DNA of 64,000 bases from NCBI RefSeq assembly GCF_008373755.1, contig NZ_VUJV01000001.1, positions 1,054,001-1,118,000 on the forward strand, given 5' to 3'. Shown here in pieces: positions 51,688 through 59,662 of the stretch (its first letter is position 1; each line of letters starts with the position of its first letter). The notes under the pieces were generated by a model that saw nothing but the letters and a program-made list of their open reading frames with translations, was not told the origin of the DNA and ran no database searches. Made by a program: the position numbers and the translations under genes. Source of the stretch: Nocardioides humilatus. Its GTDB lineage: Bacteria > Actinomycetota > Actinomycetes > Propionibacteriales > Nocardioidaceae.

Positions 51688-52527
51688 ATGAAGCCCAACC
51701 GGACCCGCTGGAGCATCGGCGCCGCGCTCGCGGCGGCGGCAGCCCTGCTCGTCGCCACGCCGACCACCGCCGCCCAGGCCGAGGACCCGCTGACGATGGT
51801 CGCCATCGGCGACTCCCAGGCGGCCGGCCCGCTGATCACCAGCCAGAACAGCTGGGACTGCCTCCGCTCGGACGCCAACTGGCCACACGTCGCGGCCCAG
51901 CAGCTCGGGGCGTCCCTCACTGACGTCACCTGCTCCGGCGCGACCACCTCGGACCTGACGGGCAAGCGGTTCGGCTACATGGCACCGCAGCTCGACGCCG
52001 TGCACGCCGACACCGACATCGTCACCGTCACGATCGGCGCCAACGACCTCAACCTCGGCACGCTGGTGCCGAGCTGCATGAACCCGTTGCCCTCGCCCTT
52101 CGGCGTCTCCTGCAAGACGTGGAACGCCGACACCTACGACGCCCAGCTCGTCGGTGTCGGCACGCGGGTCGCGGCGGCGGTGCAGGCCATCCACCAGAAG
52201 GCACCGGCGGCGCGCGTCTTCCTCGTCGGCTACTACCAGTACTGGGGCAAGTCCGGCTGCTACCCGATCGACCCGATCTGGTCGGTCGACGCGGCCTGGC
52301 TGCAGAGCATCTTCGACCGACTCAACGCCAAGCTCGCGACCGTGGCGGCAGCCAACCAGGCAACCTACGTCGACCTGTCCACCCCGAGCAAGGACCACGG
52401 GGTCTGCGCGTCGCAGAGCCAGAAGTGGGTCGAAGGGTTGTTCCCGACCAGTGACGCCGCGCCCTACCACCCCAACCGGGCCGGCATGGCCGCGGGTGGC
52501 GCGATCGTCGCAGCGGCGATCGACTGA
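51688..52527 (+). CDS. Secreted SGNH/GDSL lipase or esterase
   Basis: A 279-residue exported hydrolase: signal peptide residues 1-31 (AAQAE site). Block I is MVAIGDSQAAG with the nucleophile Ser near residue 42, block III is TIGANDLN and block V is PYHPNRAG with the catalytic His. Six cysteines (DCLRSD, VTCSG, PSCMN, VSCKT, SGCYPI, GVCAS) would make three disulfides, as in Streptomyces SGNH phospholipase/lipase relatives. GAGGAG lies 7 nt before the ATG. It ends before a shared terminator. Confidence 0.92.
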   Translation: MKPNRTRWSIGAALAAAAALLVATPTTAAQAEDPLTMVAIGDSQAAGPLITSQNSWDCLRSDANWPHVAAQQLGASLTDVTCSGATTSDLTGKRFGYMAPQLDAVHADTDIVTVTIGANDLNLGTLVPSCMNPLPSPFGVSCKTWNADTYDAQLVGVGTRVAAAVQAIHQKAPAARVFLVGYYQYWGKSGCYPIDPIWSVDAAWLQSIFDRLNAKLATVAAANQATYVDLSTPSKDHGVCASQSQKWVEGLFPTSDAAPYHPNRAGMAAGGAIVAAAID

Positions 52528-52548
52528 TCGTCGTACTCGAAAAACGCG

Positions 52549-52580
52549 CGAGGGCGGGAGGCCTGCGCCTCCCGCCCTCG
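52549..52580. terminator. Bidirectional terminator between lipase and small basic protein
   Basis: A perfect 14-bp stem (52549-52562 with 52567-52580) and a CTGC loop, with a run of A before it (AAAAA at 52540-52544) and ATTT after it. It serves the plus-strand lipase and the minus-strand small gene. Confidence 0.85.
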
Positions 52581-52590
52581 GGGCATTTCG

Positions 52591-52725
52591 TCAGAGGGAC
52601 TCGAGACCCGCGCGACGGGCGCGTCGGCCGGTCTTGACCCGGACGGCTGCCCGGCGCCGGTCGGCACGGGCGATGCGCTCGGCGATCTCTTGACGGACGC
52701 GGAGCTCGGACGTCGGTTCGATCAT
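52591..52725 (-). CDS. Small basic protein, 44 residues
   Basis: A very short gene supported by a strong ribosome site (AGAGGAGG, 7 nt before the ATG at 52725) and by a terminator just past its stop. The product is one long predicted helix, rich in Arg and Ala (RQEIAERIARADRRRAAVRV), net positive, ending GLESL. It resembles no family I know; a nucleic-acid- or membrane-surface-binding role would fit the charge but is inference. A longer start at 52773 is possible but has no ribosome site. Confidence 0.65.
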   Translation of the reverse strand: MIEPTSELRVRQEIAERIARADRRRAAVRVKTGRRARRAGLESL

Positions 52726-52827
52726 CGTGGCTACCTCCTCTCGCGGGACTCGTTCTCGTTGACTGCTACTCAACCATCGGCCACCGACAGTGGCCTGCTT
52801 GGTTCTACGGGGCCTGATCTGGCTTGC

Positions 52828-53646
52828 TCAGGCGGGCATCAGGTGCACGTCGCCGGAGACCGTGGTGGCGCGGATCTCGACGAAGTCGGCACCCGGCTCG
52901 GGCTCACCGACCCCCTCGAGACCGGACCGCACCGCGCCGCTCAGCGTGGTGATGTCGGTCCACACCGGAGTGCCGGCAGCGACGCCGATGCGGACGTCGC
53001 CGGACGCGCCCTTGCTGGTGATCCGGCCGCGGGCGACGTAGCGGATGACGGTGTCACCGGAGCCGGTCGTCATCGACACGTCAGTCTCGGCCTGGGAGAT
53101 GTCGAGGTCGCCCGAGCCGGTCTTGACCACCACCGGTCCGCCGGAGCGGTCGACACGGATGTCGCCCGAACCGGTCGAGATCGAGGTCGCCGAACCCAGG
53201 TGCTCGGCGTTGATGTCACCCGACCCGCTGCGGATCCGGAGCTCGCCGACGACCGCAGCCAGCGAGATGTCGCCCGACCCGGTGTCGATGGTGCCGACGC
53301 CCGAGATCCGCTCGATGCTCACGTCGCCGGAGCCGGACTTCACCGACGCGTTGGCGATGTCGCCGGCGACCCGGACGTCGGCACTGCCGCTGCGCAGCAC
53401 GACCTTGGTGCCGTTGGGCACCACGACGTCGATCTCCAGCTTTTGGTCACCGAAGATCCCGCGGTTCTTGGGGGCGATCACGCTGACCCGGTCGCGCTCG
53501 TGGACGACGTGGACCTGGTCGGCGAGCTTGCCCTCGATGCGCACCTCGGTGGTGCGCACATCGGCCGCGCTCACGTCGATGTGACCGCTGTTGTTCTCGA
53601 CGTGCAGCTGGACGGGTTCGGGGGTGTCGAAGGTGAAGTCAGGCAT
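52828..53646 (-). CDS. DUF4097 beta-repeat protein
   Basis: A 272-residue protein of the DUF4097 family, with a very regular repeat: the word TGSGDI or SGSGDV returns every 19-21 residues from about residue 105 to 205, giving a short right-handed beta-solenoid. There is no signal peptide or membrane segment, so it should stay in the cytoplasm, unlike many surface adhesin-type members. GGAG lies upstream of the ATG. It follows the ribbon-helix-helix gene by 33 bp and is probably in its operon. Bactofilin-like polymerisation is a possibility only. Confidence 0.87.
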   Translation of the reverse strand: MPDFTFDTPEPVQLHVENNSGHIDVSAADVRTTEVRIEGKLADQVHVVHERDRVSVIAPKNRGIFGDQKLEIDVVVPNGTKVVLRSGSADVRVAGDIANASVKSGSGDVSIERISGVGTIDTGSGDISLAAVVGELRIRSGSGDINAEHLGSATSISTGSGDIRVDRSGGPVVVKTGSGDLDISQAETDVSMTTGSGDTVIRYVARGRITSKGASGDVRIGVAAGTPVWTDITTLSGAVRSGLEGVGEPEPGADFVEIRATTVSGDVHLMPA

Positions 53647-53679
53647 GGGAGTGCTCCTCGAGATGGGGTGGGGGGTGAA

Positions 53680-54219
53680 TCAGAGCCAGCCGGTGACGCG
53701 CTTGTTGTTGCGCTTACCGAAGGGGAAGTCGCCACCGAAGGGCAGGCTGGACAGGTCGACGTCGACGTGGAGGGCGCGGTCGTTGGTCGCGGCCCGGACC
53801 AGCGCCACCAACCAGGTGTTGAGGGACTGGCCGGCGACCGCGGCGGCCTCCTCGGCCTTGACCTTGATCGACTCGGGCATCCGAACCGTGATGCGGGCGA
53901 GGCCCTCGTCGCCGAGCTCGCCGGGCGCCGGCGGCGCGGGCGGTGCCGGCGGTGCCGGCGGCGTCGGGATCTGCGGCGCCTGGACGACGAACTCGAGGTC
54001 GCGACCATCGAGGCGTACGTCGACGCCTCCCGACGGCATCGCCGCCGTGATCTCCGCCGCGGCCTGGCTGATCGCCTCCATCAGTGCGAGTCGGGCCGAC
54101 GGGTCGAGCGCGTAGCCCAGCCGCTCGGCCGTCTGACGCGCCTGCTCGCCGGCGCTCTCGGCTGCGGCCAGGAGGTCGCGGCGGAGGCTCTCGACGAAGG
54201 GAGTGATGTCCATGTGCAT
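53680..54219 (-). CDS. Ribbon-helix-helix (HicB-like) DNA-binding protein with N-terminal helical domain
   Basis: A 179-residue protein in three parts: a helical N-terminal domain (about 1-92, a Clp-N-unrelated four-helix pattern), a Pro/Ala linker (TPPAPPAPPAPPAPG), and a ribbon-helix-helix domain ITVRMPESIKVKAEEAAAVA followed by GQSLNTWLVALVRAAT. The last 25 residues are basic. Such domains dimerise and bind operators through the paired strand. The start is uncertain: GTG 54222, ATG 54219 or ATG 54213; ATG 54219 is chosen because a CATAAT -10-like box (54232-54237) would make a near-leaderless message. TGACGTCA repeats over this promoter suggest autoregulation. No toxin gene adjoins it. Confidence 0.83.
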   Translation of the reverse strand: MHMDITPFVESLRRDLLAAAESAGEQARQTAERLGYALDPSARLALMEAISQAAAEITAAMPSGGVDVRLDGRDLEFVVQAPQIPTPPAPPAPPAPPAPGELGDEGLARITVRMPESIKVKAEEAAAVAGQSLNTWLVALVRAATNDRALHVDVDLSSLPFGGDFPFGKRNNKRVTGWL

Positions 54220-54224
54220 CACAG

Positions 54225-54275
54225 TGACATCATTATGACGTCATGTCAACACCTTGTTGACGTCACGTGACGTCA
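54225..54275. promoter_or_regulatory. Cluster of four TGACRTCA operator sites
   Basis: TGACATCA at 54225-54232 and perfect TGACGTCA palindromes at 54236-54243, 54258-54265 and 54268-54275. The start-to-start distances (11, 22, 10 bp) are close to whole helical turns, so all lie on one face of the DNA. They cover a CATAAT -10-like box and the upstream promoter of the ribbon-helix-helix gene. Confidence 0.75.
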
Positions 54276-54280
54276 CCTGG

Positions 54281-55576
54281 TCAATACTGCAGGAACGCAC
54301 CCGCCTGGTTGACGCCGTAGATGACTCCGTCCGCGTCGATCCAGAGCTCGACCGCCCAGGCGTGCTCGCAGTCGGCAGGCTCCGGCTCCTCGAGGCGTAC
54401 GACGTCCTCGGGCGCCTCCGCGAAGCGCTTCGGCACCTCGCCCCCGTCGGCGCAGACCGACCGGCCCCTGGTCGGGACGACGACGCCCTTGTAGTTGTAG
54501 ATCATCGCCACCGGGTCGAGGCCGCAGTTGGGGAAGCCAAGGCCGGAACAGCCGGAGTAGTAGCCGCGGCCCTCCGGGTCGTCGACCCAGCCGGTCGATC
54601 CGAAGGCCCCTCCCCCTAAGAACATCACCCGCACCCGGTCGGCGAAGGCCGGCGCCGGCCCGGTGCCGCGCGCCCACTTCACGAACTGCTGGGCAGAGGT
54701 GAGGCGCTCCAGCGTCGGCTCCAGCTCGTCGGTCGTGATGGTCGTCGGTTCCCAGAACCTCACCGCATCGATCCCGCGCGAGCCGAGCTCGACGTCGACG
54801 TACTGGGCCGGGCAGAACGGGCCGTCGATCGGGATCTCGACCCAGAACCGCAGGTCGCCACTGAAGGTGTCGCGACCTCCTCCGCAGATGTCCGAGCCGG
54901 ACGGCCACCGGGCAGCCACGAACGGCGACGCGTCCTGCGGCCAGGACTGGTCCAGCATCGCCGCAATCCGCTCCAGGACGTCGTCGTCGACCGACGCCTC
55001 TGCCAGGGATTCGGGCGCGTCACCGATCCCGCGTGCGTAACGGACGATGTCCCAGATGTAGTGCCAGGGCACGTCTCCGACGCAGTCGATGACCTGCTGG
55101 GGGCGGATCACGCGGATCGTCACCGTGTCGCCGGCATCGACATGTGCGCCCACCGGCGGCGTCGACCCCACCACCGTGTCAGGCACGTTGCACCCCTCCG
55201 GCTGCTTCGTGACCTGGACCGCGAGGCCCCGCTCCTCGAGCAGCCGGGTCGCCTCCTCCTGAGTGAGGCCGATGAGGCCGGGCAGCTGGTCGGCGGGCAC
55301 GGCGTCGGTCGTGTGATCGATCGCCGGGGCCGGCGCCGGGCTCGGGTCGTCACCGAGCTGACGGGAGACCAGGAAACCGCCGCCGATCAGCAGCACCACC
55401 GCCGCGGCAGCAGCGAGGACAGGCCAGCGGCGCGGCTGCGGTTCGGGCAGTCCGGCGAGAGTGAGCGGCGCGGCCGGATCGACCTCGATGGTCTCGGCCG
55501 CGCGGGCCAGCAACCGGCGGGCCTGCATCGCGGCCCGGGTCTCGGCCTGCATCTCGGCGGAGTCGTCAGTGGGCAT
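54281..55576 (-). CDS. Membrane-anchored PASTA-domain protein paired with sigma factor
   Basis: A 431-residue protein: a cytoplasmic N terminus of about 55 residues (LLARAAETIEVDPAAPLTLA), one membrane helix (about 55-78), one PASTA-like domain (about 98-168: LPGLIGLTQEEATRLLEERG, PPVGAHVDAGDTVTIRV), then a large extracytoplasmic part with eight cysteines and no recognised fold. PASTA domains bind uncrosslinked peptidoglycan or beta-lactams. The ATG at 55576 overlaps the sigma-factor stop by 11 bp, so this is its co-translated partner and perhaps its envelope sensor or anti-sigma. No ribosome site is obvious apart from those in the sigma gene. Confidence 0.8.
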   Translation of the reverse strand: MPTDDSAEMQAETRAAMQARRLLARAAETIEVDPAAPLTLAGLPEPQPRRWPVLAAAAAVVLLIGGGFLVSRQLGDDPSPAPAPAIDHTTDAVPADQLPGLIGLTQEEATRLLEERGLAVQVTKQPEGCNVPDTVVGSTPPVGAHVDAGDTVTIRVIRPQQVIDCVGDVPWHYIWDIVRYARGIGDAPESLAEASVDDDVLERIAAMLDQSWPQDASPFVAARWPSGSDICGGGRDTFSGDLRFWVEIPIDGPFCPAQYVDVELGSRGIDAVRFWEPTTITTDELEPTLERLTSAQQFVKWARGTGPAPAFADRVRVMFLGGGAFGSTGWVDDPEGRGYYSGCSGLGFPNCGLDPVAMIYNYKGVVVPTRGRSVCADGGEVPKRFAEAPEDVVRLEEPEPADCEHAWAVELWIDADGVIYGVNQAGAFLQY

Positions 55577-56036
55577 CGGGGGCCTCCACGAGAGGGGCGA
55601 GCGCCGCAAGGGCGCGGGAGGTGCGGGACTTGACCGTGCCGGGCGCAACGCCGAGCGCGGCGGCGGTGTCGCGCTCGGAGAGGTCGGCGTAGAAACGCAG
55701 AACCAGCACCTCCCGGTGTTCCGGCGACAGGTCGGCGAGCGCACGCCGTACGGCAATCCCGCTCGTCGGATCGGCTACGGCGATCTGGTCCGGCAGGGTC
55801 TCGGTGGGCAGCTCGCCGCTCCACCGTCGGGCGCGCGCGTCGGCGAGCGTCGTGACCAGCACCCGGTGCACGTAGGCATCGGGATGGTCGGCACGGGCGA
55901 CCCGGCGCCAGGAGCGGTAGCACTTGAGCAGCGCCGCCTGCACGACGTCCTCGGCGTCAGGCTGCGGGCAGCCGAGGAGCACCGCTGTCCGCACCAGTCG
56001 AGTACGGCGCTCGGCGACGTAGGTCGTGAAGTCCAT
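55566..56036 (-). CDS. SigE-type ECF RNA polymerase sigma factor
   Basis: A 156-residue sigma factor of the actinobacterial SigE family (the short group). Region 2: VRTAVLLGCPQPDAEDVVQA and KCYRSWRRV (about 15-45). Region 4: LADLSPEHREVLVLRFYADL and AAALGVAPGTVKSRTSRALA (about 100-145). ATG at 56036. Its end overlaps the PASTA-protein start by 11 bp. It directs RNA polymerase to unknown promoters, probably in response to envelope signals sensed by the partner. Confidence 0.92.
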   Translation of the reverse strand: MDFTTYVAERRTRLVRTAVLLGCPQPDAEDVVQAALLKCYRSWRRVARADHPDAYVHRVLVTTLADARARRWSGELPTETLPDQIAVADPTSGIAVRRALADLSPEHREVLVLRFYADLSERDTAAALGVAPGTVKSRTSRALAALAPLVEAPDAH

Positions 56037-56075
56037 GCTGATCGGCGGCGCTCCTGTCGGTTCTCCGGGTCACCC

Positions 56076-56795
56076 CTAGAGACCGGCTGGCCCGCCGTTC
56101 GGTTCCGCGTCGAAACGCTCCAACCGCTCCAGTCGCGCGACCTCGTCGACCATCTGCTGACGCATCGCGTCCATCAGCCGAAGATCGCGCTCGGGCACGG
56201 CAGTAGTGGTCGACTCCCACTCGTCGATGATCTCCAGGCCCCGGTCGATCGCGCGGAGCTCGCCGCGCACCTGCTCCCACAGCATCGCGAGAGTCGTGGC
56301 GACGATGTGGATCCGCTGGGGGAACGGCCCTTTGCCCTGGAGATAGGCGTCAGCGAACTCGATCCCGCCCCGCGTGTCCGCGAGGATCTGTGCCCGTCGC
56401 ACGAGGAACTGACGGCGCAAGGTCGCGAGGTCGGCCTGGTCGGCGAAGATCATCCTCAGACCCAACTCGGAAGCCATCTCGGTCGGCGCGACGTCGCGAG
56501 CGAGCCAGCGCTGCAGCGCAGCACGGCCGGCGTCGGTCGCTCCCCACCGCCGCTTGGCCCGACTGCCGGGCTCGGGCGGGAGATCCTCGACGAGCCCCCG
56601 CGCGGCGAGCCGCTTGGGCTCCCCAAGGAGGAGCCGACGACTGACGCTCCAGTAGAAGCCGAGCGCCCGCTCGGTCTGCTCCGCGATCCCGTAGGCCGTC
56701 ATCGGCACGGTCGCCAGCAACGCCAGCACCGCCAGCGCATTGGTCGAGGGGAGCTCGGTGAAATCTTCGTCGTCGCTCTTGACTCGGTCGCTCAC
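56076..56795 (-). CDS. PadR-family regulator
   Basis: A 239-residue regulator with a winged-helix N terminus (NALAVLALLATVPMTAYGIA, then RALGFYWSVSRRLLLGEPKR, residues 15-65) and a long C-terminal dimerisation helix typical of PadR. The GTG at 56795 is preferred to the ATG at 56840 because the palindrome 56805-56819 would otherwise be coding. It is divergent from a mycothiol-type enzyme gene with only 59 bp between starts, which is the likely target, as PadR genes often sit beside a detoxification gene. Confidence 0.87.
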   Translation of the reverse strand: MSDRVKSDDEDFTELPSTNALAVLALLATVPMTAYGIAEQTERALGFYWSVSRRLLLGEPKRLAARGLVEDLPPEPGSRAKRRWGATDAGRAALQRWLARDVAPTEMASELGLRMIFADQADLATLRRQFLVRRAQILADTRGGIEFADAYLQGKGPFPQRIHIVATTLAMLWEQVRGELRAIDRGLEIIDEWESTTTAVPERDLRLMDAMRQQMVDEVARLERLERFDAEPNGGPAGL

Positions 56796-56804
56796 GACAG
56801 TGCA

Positions 56805-56819
56805 ATCTACACCGTAGAT
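56805..56819. promoter_or_regulatory. Palindrome ATCTAC-ACC-GTAGAT between divergent PadR and mycothiol genes
   Basis: Perfect 6-bp half-sites with a 3-bp spacer, 9 bp from the PadR start and 35 bp from the start of the plus-strand gene. A near-direct repeat AGTGCAA flanks it on both sides (56799-56805 and 56824-56830). It is the expected place for a PadR operator. Confidence 0.6.
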
Positions 56820-56854
56820 CGAGAGTGCAAACTGCACCACGAAAGGATCGCGTC

Positions 56855-57655
56855 ATGCGCTACCTCACCACCGACCCCGACGAGCTGGTCCGGCGCAGCA
56901 CGCTCGCCCTCCACCGCTTCGTGACCCTGACGCAGGAGGTCGACCCCGCGACCCGGATCCAGGCGTCCGACTGGACGGCGAAGCAGGTCGCGGCCCACGT
57001 GCTCTCGGTGCTGCACCGCTACAACGACCGCGACCTCACCAGCTGGGAGGGCCTCTCGACGACGCCGGCCGAGCTCAACGAGCAGAACAACAAGGAGCTG
57101 GCCGCGCTCGAGACGCTCTCCGTCGACGAGCTGGTCGCCGGCATCCGCACGGAGTTCGATCGCTGGATCGCGATCTCCGCCGAGATGGACCCGGCCGGGT
57201 CCTACAAGTTCCACTTCCGCCAGACCATCGACGGCAACGGCGGCGCCGGCAACCTGCTCGGCGAGCTCCTCGTCCACGGCTTCGACATCGCCCGGGCAGC
57301 CAAGCGGCCCTGGGAGATCGACGACCGCGACGCGCACCTGGTGTTCAACGGGGTGCTCCAGGTGGCCGACGGCGTCCTCGACCCCGCCGCACTCGCGGGG
57401 TTGGACCTCAGCGTGCTGTGGCGGATCGGCGACCAGGCAGCGATGCTCAACATCGTCGACGGCCAGGGCGGGTTCGTCGATCCCGCCGACGGGCCAGCGC
57501 GCCCCGACGTCATCATCGGGGGCCCGCCCGCGCCGATGCTGCTCAGCCTCTACGGGCGCATCGGTCCGTTCGCCGGAGCTCGCCGCGGGGTGTTCCTCCG
57601 AGGCGGCCGCCGGCCGTGGCGCGTCGCGAAGGTCGAGTCGCTCTTCCTGCGGTGA
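56855..57655 (+). CDS. Maleylpyruvate isomerase-type (mycothiol) protein
   Basis: A 266-residue DinB/MDMPI-type protein. The metal site words are ASDWTAKQVAAHVLSVLHRY (about residues 33-52) and GELLVHGFDIARAAKRPWEI; His in AAHVL and VHGFD are probable ligands. The C-terminal half (ADGPARPDVIIGGPPAPMLL) resembles the SCP2-like lobe. The ATG at 56855 follows GAAAGGA. Probably a mycothiol-dependent transferase or isomerase for detoxification, controlled by the divergent PadR protein. The window holds a second member at 24777-25592, with low similarity. Confidence 0.83.
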   Translation: MRYLTTDPDELVRRSTLALHRFVTLTQEVDPATRIQASDWTAKQVAAHVLSVLHRYNDRDLTSWEGLSTTPAELNEQNNKELAALETLSVDELVAGIRTEFDRWIAISAEMDPAGSYKFHFRQTIDGNGGAGNLLGELLVHGFDIARAAKRPWEIDDRDAHLVFNGVLQVADGVLDPAALAGLDLSVLWRIGDQAAMLNIVDGQGGFVDPADGPARPDVIIGGPPAPMLLSLYGRIGPFAGARRGVFLRGGRRPWRVAKVESLFLR

Positions 57656-57659
57656 GCCG

Positions 57660-57887
57660 TCAGGAGTAGCGGTGACTCTTCGCCGAGTGGCCCTTCTCGC
57701 GGGTGCAGGTGCGCCCGTTCATCGAACGGTGGCCGCACAGCCCCTCGACATCGGGCGCCGGATCGGCAGCCGCGGGCTTGGTCGACTTCGCGGGAGCAGT
57801 CAGCTTCTTCGCGGCCGTGGTCGAGGTCGTCGACCGTGCATTGAACTTCGCCTCACGCATCGCCCGCATGGCGGCTTCCTTGCTCAT
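57660..57887 (-). CDS. Small protein with C-terminal Cys/His motif
   Basis: A 75-residue protein: a basic, Ala/Lys/Thr-rich N-terminal 45 residues (TTAAKKLTAPAKSTKPAAAD) and a compact C-terminal motif LCGHRSMNGRTCTREKGHSA, then KSHRYS. The spacing Cys-x-His, Cys, His, His could bind one zinc ion. Codon bias fits the neighbours, but no strong ribosome site precedes the ATG at 57887. It converges on the mycothiol gene with a 4-bp gap. Possibly nucleic-acid-binding; unknown. Confidence 0.7.
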   Translation of the reverse strand: MSKEAAMRAMREAKFNARSTTSTTAAKKLTAPAKSTKPAAADPAPDVEGLCGHRSMNGRTCTREKGHSAKSHRYS

Positions 57888-57931
57888 CGCGCACTCACAG
57901 GGATGACCCTAGGCCACGGGTCCGACACACC

Positions 57932-59593
57932 TCAGGCGAGCCTCCGGGCGACATGGTCCGCAAGCACCGAGAGCGGCAGCGCTCCCGAGTCGAGGACGGC
58001 GTCGTGGAACGCCTTGATGTCGAACCGATCGCCCTGCCGCTGCTGCGCTGCCTCGCGGATCCGGAGGATCTCAAGCCGCCCGATCATGTAGGACAGCGCC
58101 TGGCCAGGCGTCACTGCGTAGCGGTCGATCTCGGCCGTCGCGTGACCCACGGACTTCTCGGAGTTGGCGAGCAGGTAGTCGATCGCTTGCTGTCGCGACC
58201 ACCCCATCGCGTGCATCCCCGTGTCGACCACGAGCCGGCAGGCGCGCATCGAGTCGGCCGCGAGCATGCCCATCCGGTCGAGCGGGGAGCCGTAGAGACC
58301 CATCTCGTCGGCCAGCCGCTCGGTGTAGAGCCCCCATCCCTCGCTGTAGGCGGTGACGAACGCGGTCTTGCGGAAGTCGGGGAGGCCCTCGAGCTCCTGC
58401 GCGATCGCGATCTGCAGGTGATGGCCCGGGATGCCCTCGTGGTAGGACGTCGACTCGATCTCGTATCGCCCCCAGCCCTCCGGGTCGGACACGTTCATGA
58501 AGAAGATGCCGCCCCGACTGCCGTCCATCGCGGGTCGGAAGTAGTAGGCGATCGCACCGCTCGTCGTGGGCTCGACCTCGCAGTCCGACTGCGGCAGCCG
58601 ACCGAACCAGTCCCCCATCGCGCCCCGCGCCTTGGCCATCGCCGCGATCGACGCATCGACGATGTCGTCGCCGCTGGTGTGGTGGAGAGCCGGGTCGTCC
58701 CGGAGCGCGGCCAGGATCGTCGGCACGTCACTCGTGCCGACGACGGCCGGCCCGAGCTCGGCGTACTGCCGCGCCAGCTCGGCGACCTGCTCCAACCCGA
58801 TCTGGTGGATCTCCTCGGGCGTGAGGTCGGTGGTCGTGTAGTAGCGGGTCAGCGTCGCGTAGGCCTCCTCGCCGCCGGGCAGGTGCATCAACCCGACCTT
58901 GTCGTCGTCACGCGCCATCGGCATCACGTCGTCGTGCAGGACGGCGCGATAGGTCGCCACCGCCGGGCGTACGACGTCCTCGACGACCTGCTGCAGCCGG
59001 GCGATCAGCGCCGGCCGGTCCACGGAGTCCGGCGTCGCGGCGATGTTGAGGAGCCGGTCCTCCGCGACCGGCGACGTCAGCCACTCGTCGAGCTGCTGGA
59101 TCGTGTCGGCCACGGCGAAGGCCGCCGGCGTACGTCCGGTCGCGATGCCGTCGCGGTGCCGGTCGGCCAGGTCGATGAAGTAGGTGCCGATGCCGCGGAG
59201 CTTGTCGACCATCGCCTCGGCGACCTCGGGCGTGGGGATGCCGAGCTTGGGGAGGTACATCCCCAGCGACGCCTGTGCGCCGAAGATCGGGTCGGCGCCG
59301 TACTCAGCCGAGCGGAGCTCGCCCACCGCGACCTCTGACGACGCGTCCCACAGGAGCATCGCGCGCGACAGCCGCCCCTGCTCGTCGAGCTCGTCCTCGG
59401 AGAGAGCCTCCGCCCGAGCGACGAAGGCCCGGGCTTCCTCGACCGCGGCCGCCTCTCCCGCGGCGCTGACGTCGGTGTAGGAGCCCGCGACGGCGTACTC
59501 CCCCGACATGTGCGCCCACGTGGGCATCAGGCGGTAGCGGAACTGCTGGTAGTCGTCGGCGAGCTGCGCGATGTCTGAGTTGTGGGCGGTCAC
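57932..59593 (-). CDS. DUF885 metallopeptidase-like protein
   Basis: A 553-residue cytoplasmic protein of the DUF885 family, thought to be zinc-dependent peptidases. The metal motif YHEGIPGHHLQIAIAQ (near residue 385) gives His, Glu and His-His, followed by TAYSEGWGLYTERLADEMG, whose Glu is the likely third ligand. No signal peptide is seen. The N-terminal half is helical, with the Trp-rich AQLADDYQQFRYRLMPTWAH opening. GTG or ATG near 59593 (GTGACCGCC); the GTG is used. A 51-bp hairpin repeat lies between it and the acyl-CoA synthetase stop. Substrate unknown. Confidence 0.88.
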   Translation of the reverse strand: MTAHNSDIAQLADDYQQFRYRLMPTWAHMSGEYAVAGSYTDVSAAGEAAAVEEARAFVARAEALSEDELDEQGRLSRAMLLWDASSEVAVGELRSAEYGADPIFGAQASLGMYLPKLGIPTPEVAEAMVDKLRGIGTYFIDLADRHRDGIATGRTPAAFAVADTIQQLDEWLTSPVAEDRLLNIAATPDSVDRPALIARLQQVVEDVVRPAVATYRAVLHDDVMPMARDDDKVGLMHLPGGEEAYATLTRYYTTTDLTPEEIHQIGLEQVAELARQYAELGPAVVGTSDVPTILAALRDDPALHHTSGDDIVDASIAAMAKARGAMGDWFGRLPQSDCEVEPTTSGAIAYYFRPAMDGSRGGIFFMNVSDPEGWGRYEIESTSYHEGIPGHHLQIAIAQELEGLPDFRKTAFVTAYSEGWGLYTERLADEMGLYGSPLDRMGMLAADSMRACRLVVDTGMHAMGWSRQQAIDYLLANSEKSVGHATAEIDRYAVTPGQALSYMIGRLEILRIREAAQQRQGDRFDIKAFHDAVLDSGALPLSVLADHVARRLA

Positions 59594-59611
59594 CCGGCAT
59601 TCCTACTGACC

Positions 59612-59662
59612 GGCGGGGTTCGGATCAAGCAGGTTGATCGAATCGACGCCGTTGAGCGGTCA
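59612..59662. repeat. 51-bp hairpin repeat, copy 1
   Basis: Aligns without gaps to 61558-61608 with 44 of 51 bases identical. The core GGTTGATCGAATC and the end TGAGCGGTCA are the same in both copies. The stem of this copy is partly decayed. The last three bases (59660-59662) are the stop codon of the acyl-CoA synthetase gene. Confidence 0.8.

Noticed and set aside
53680-54219. HicB-type antitoxin of a toxin-antitoxin pair
   Set aside because: No HicA-like or other toxin gene is adjacent; the neighbour is a DUF4097 protein and the domain layout is longer than HicB.
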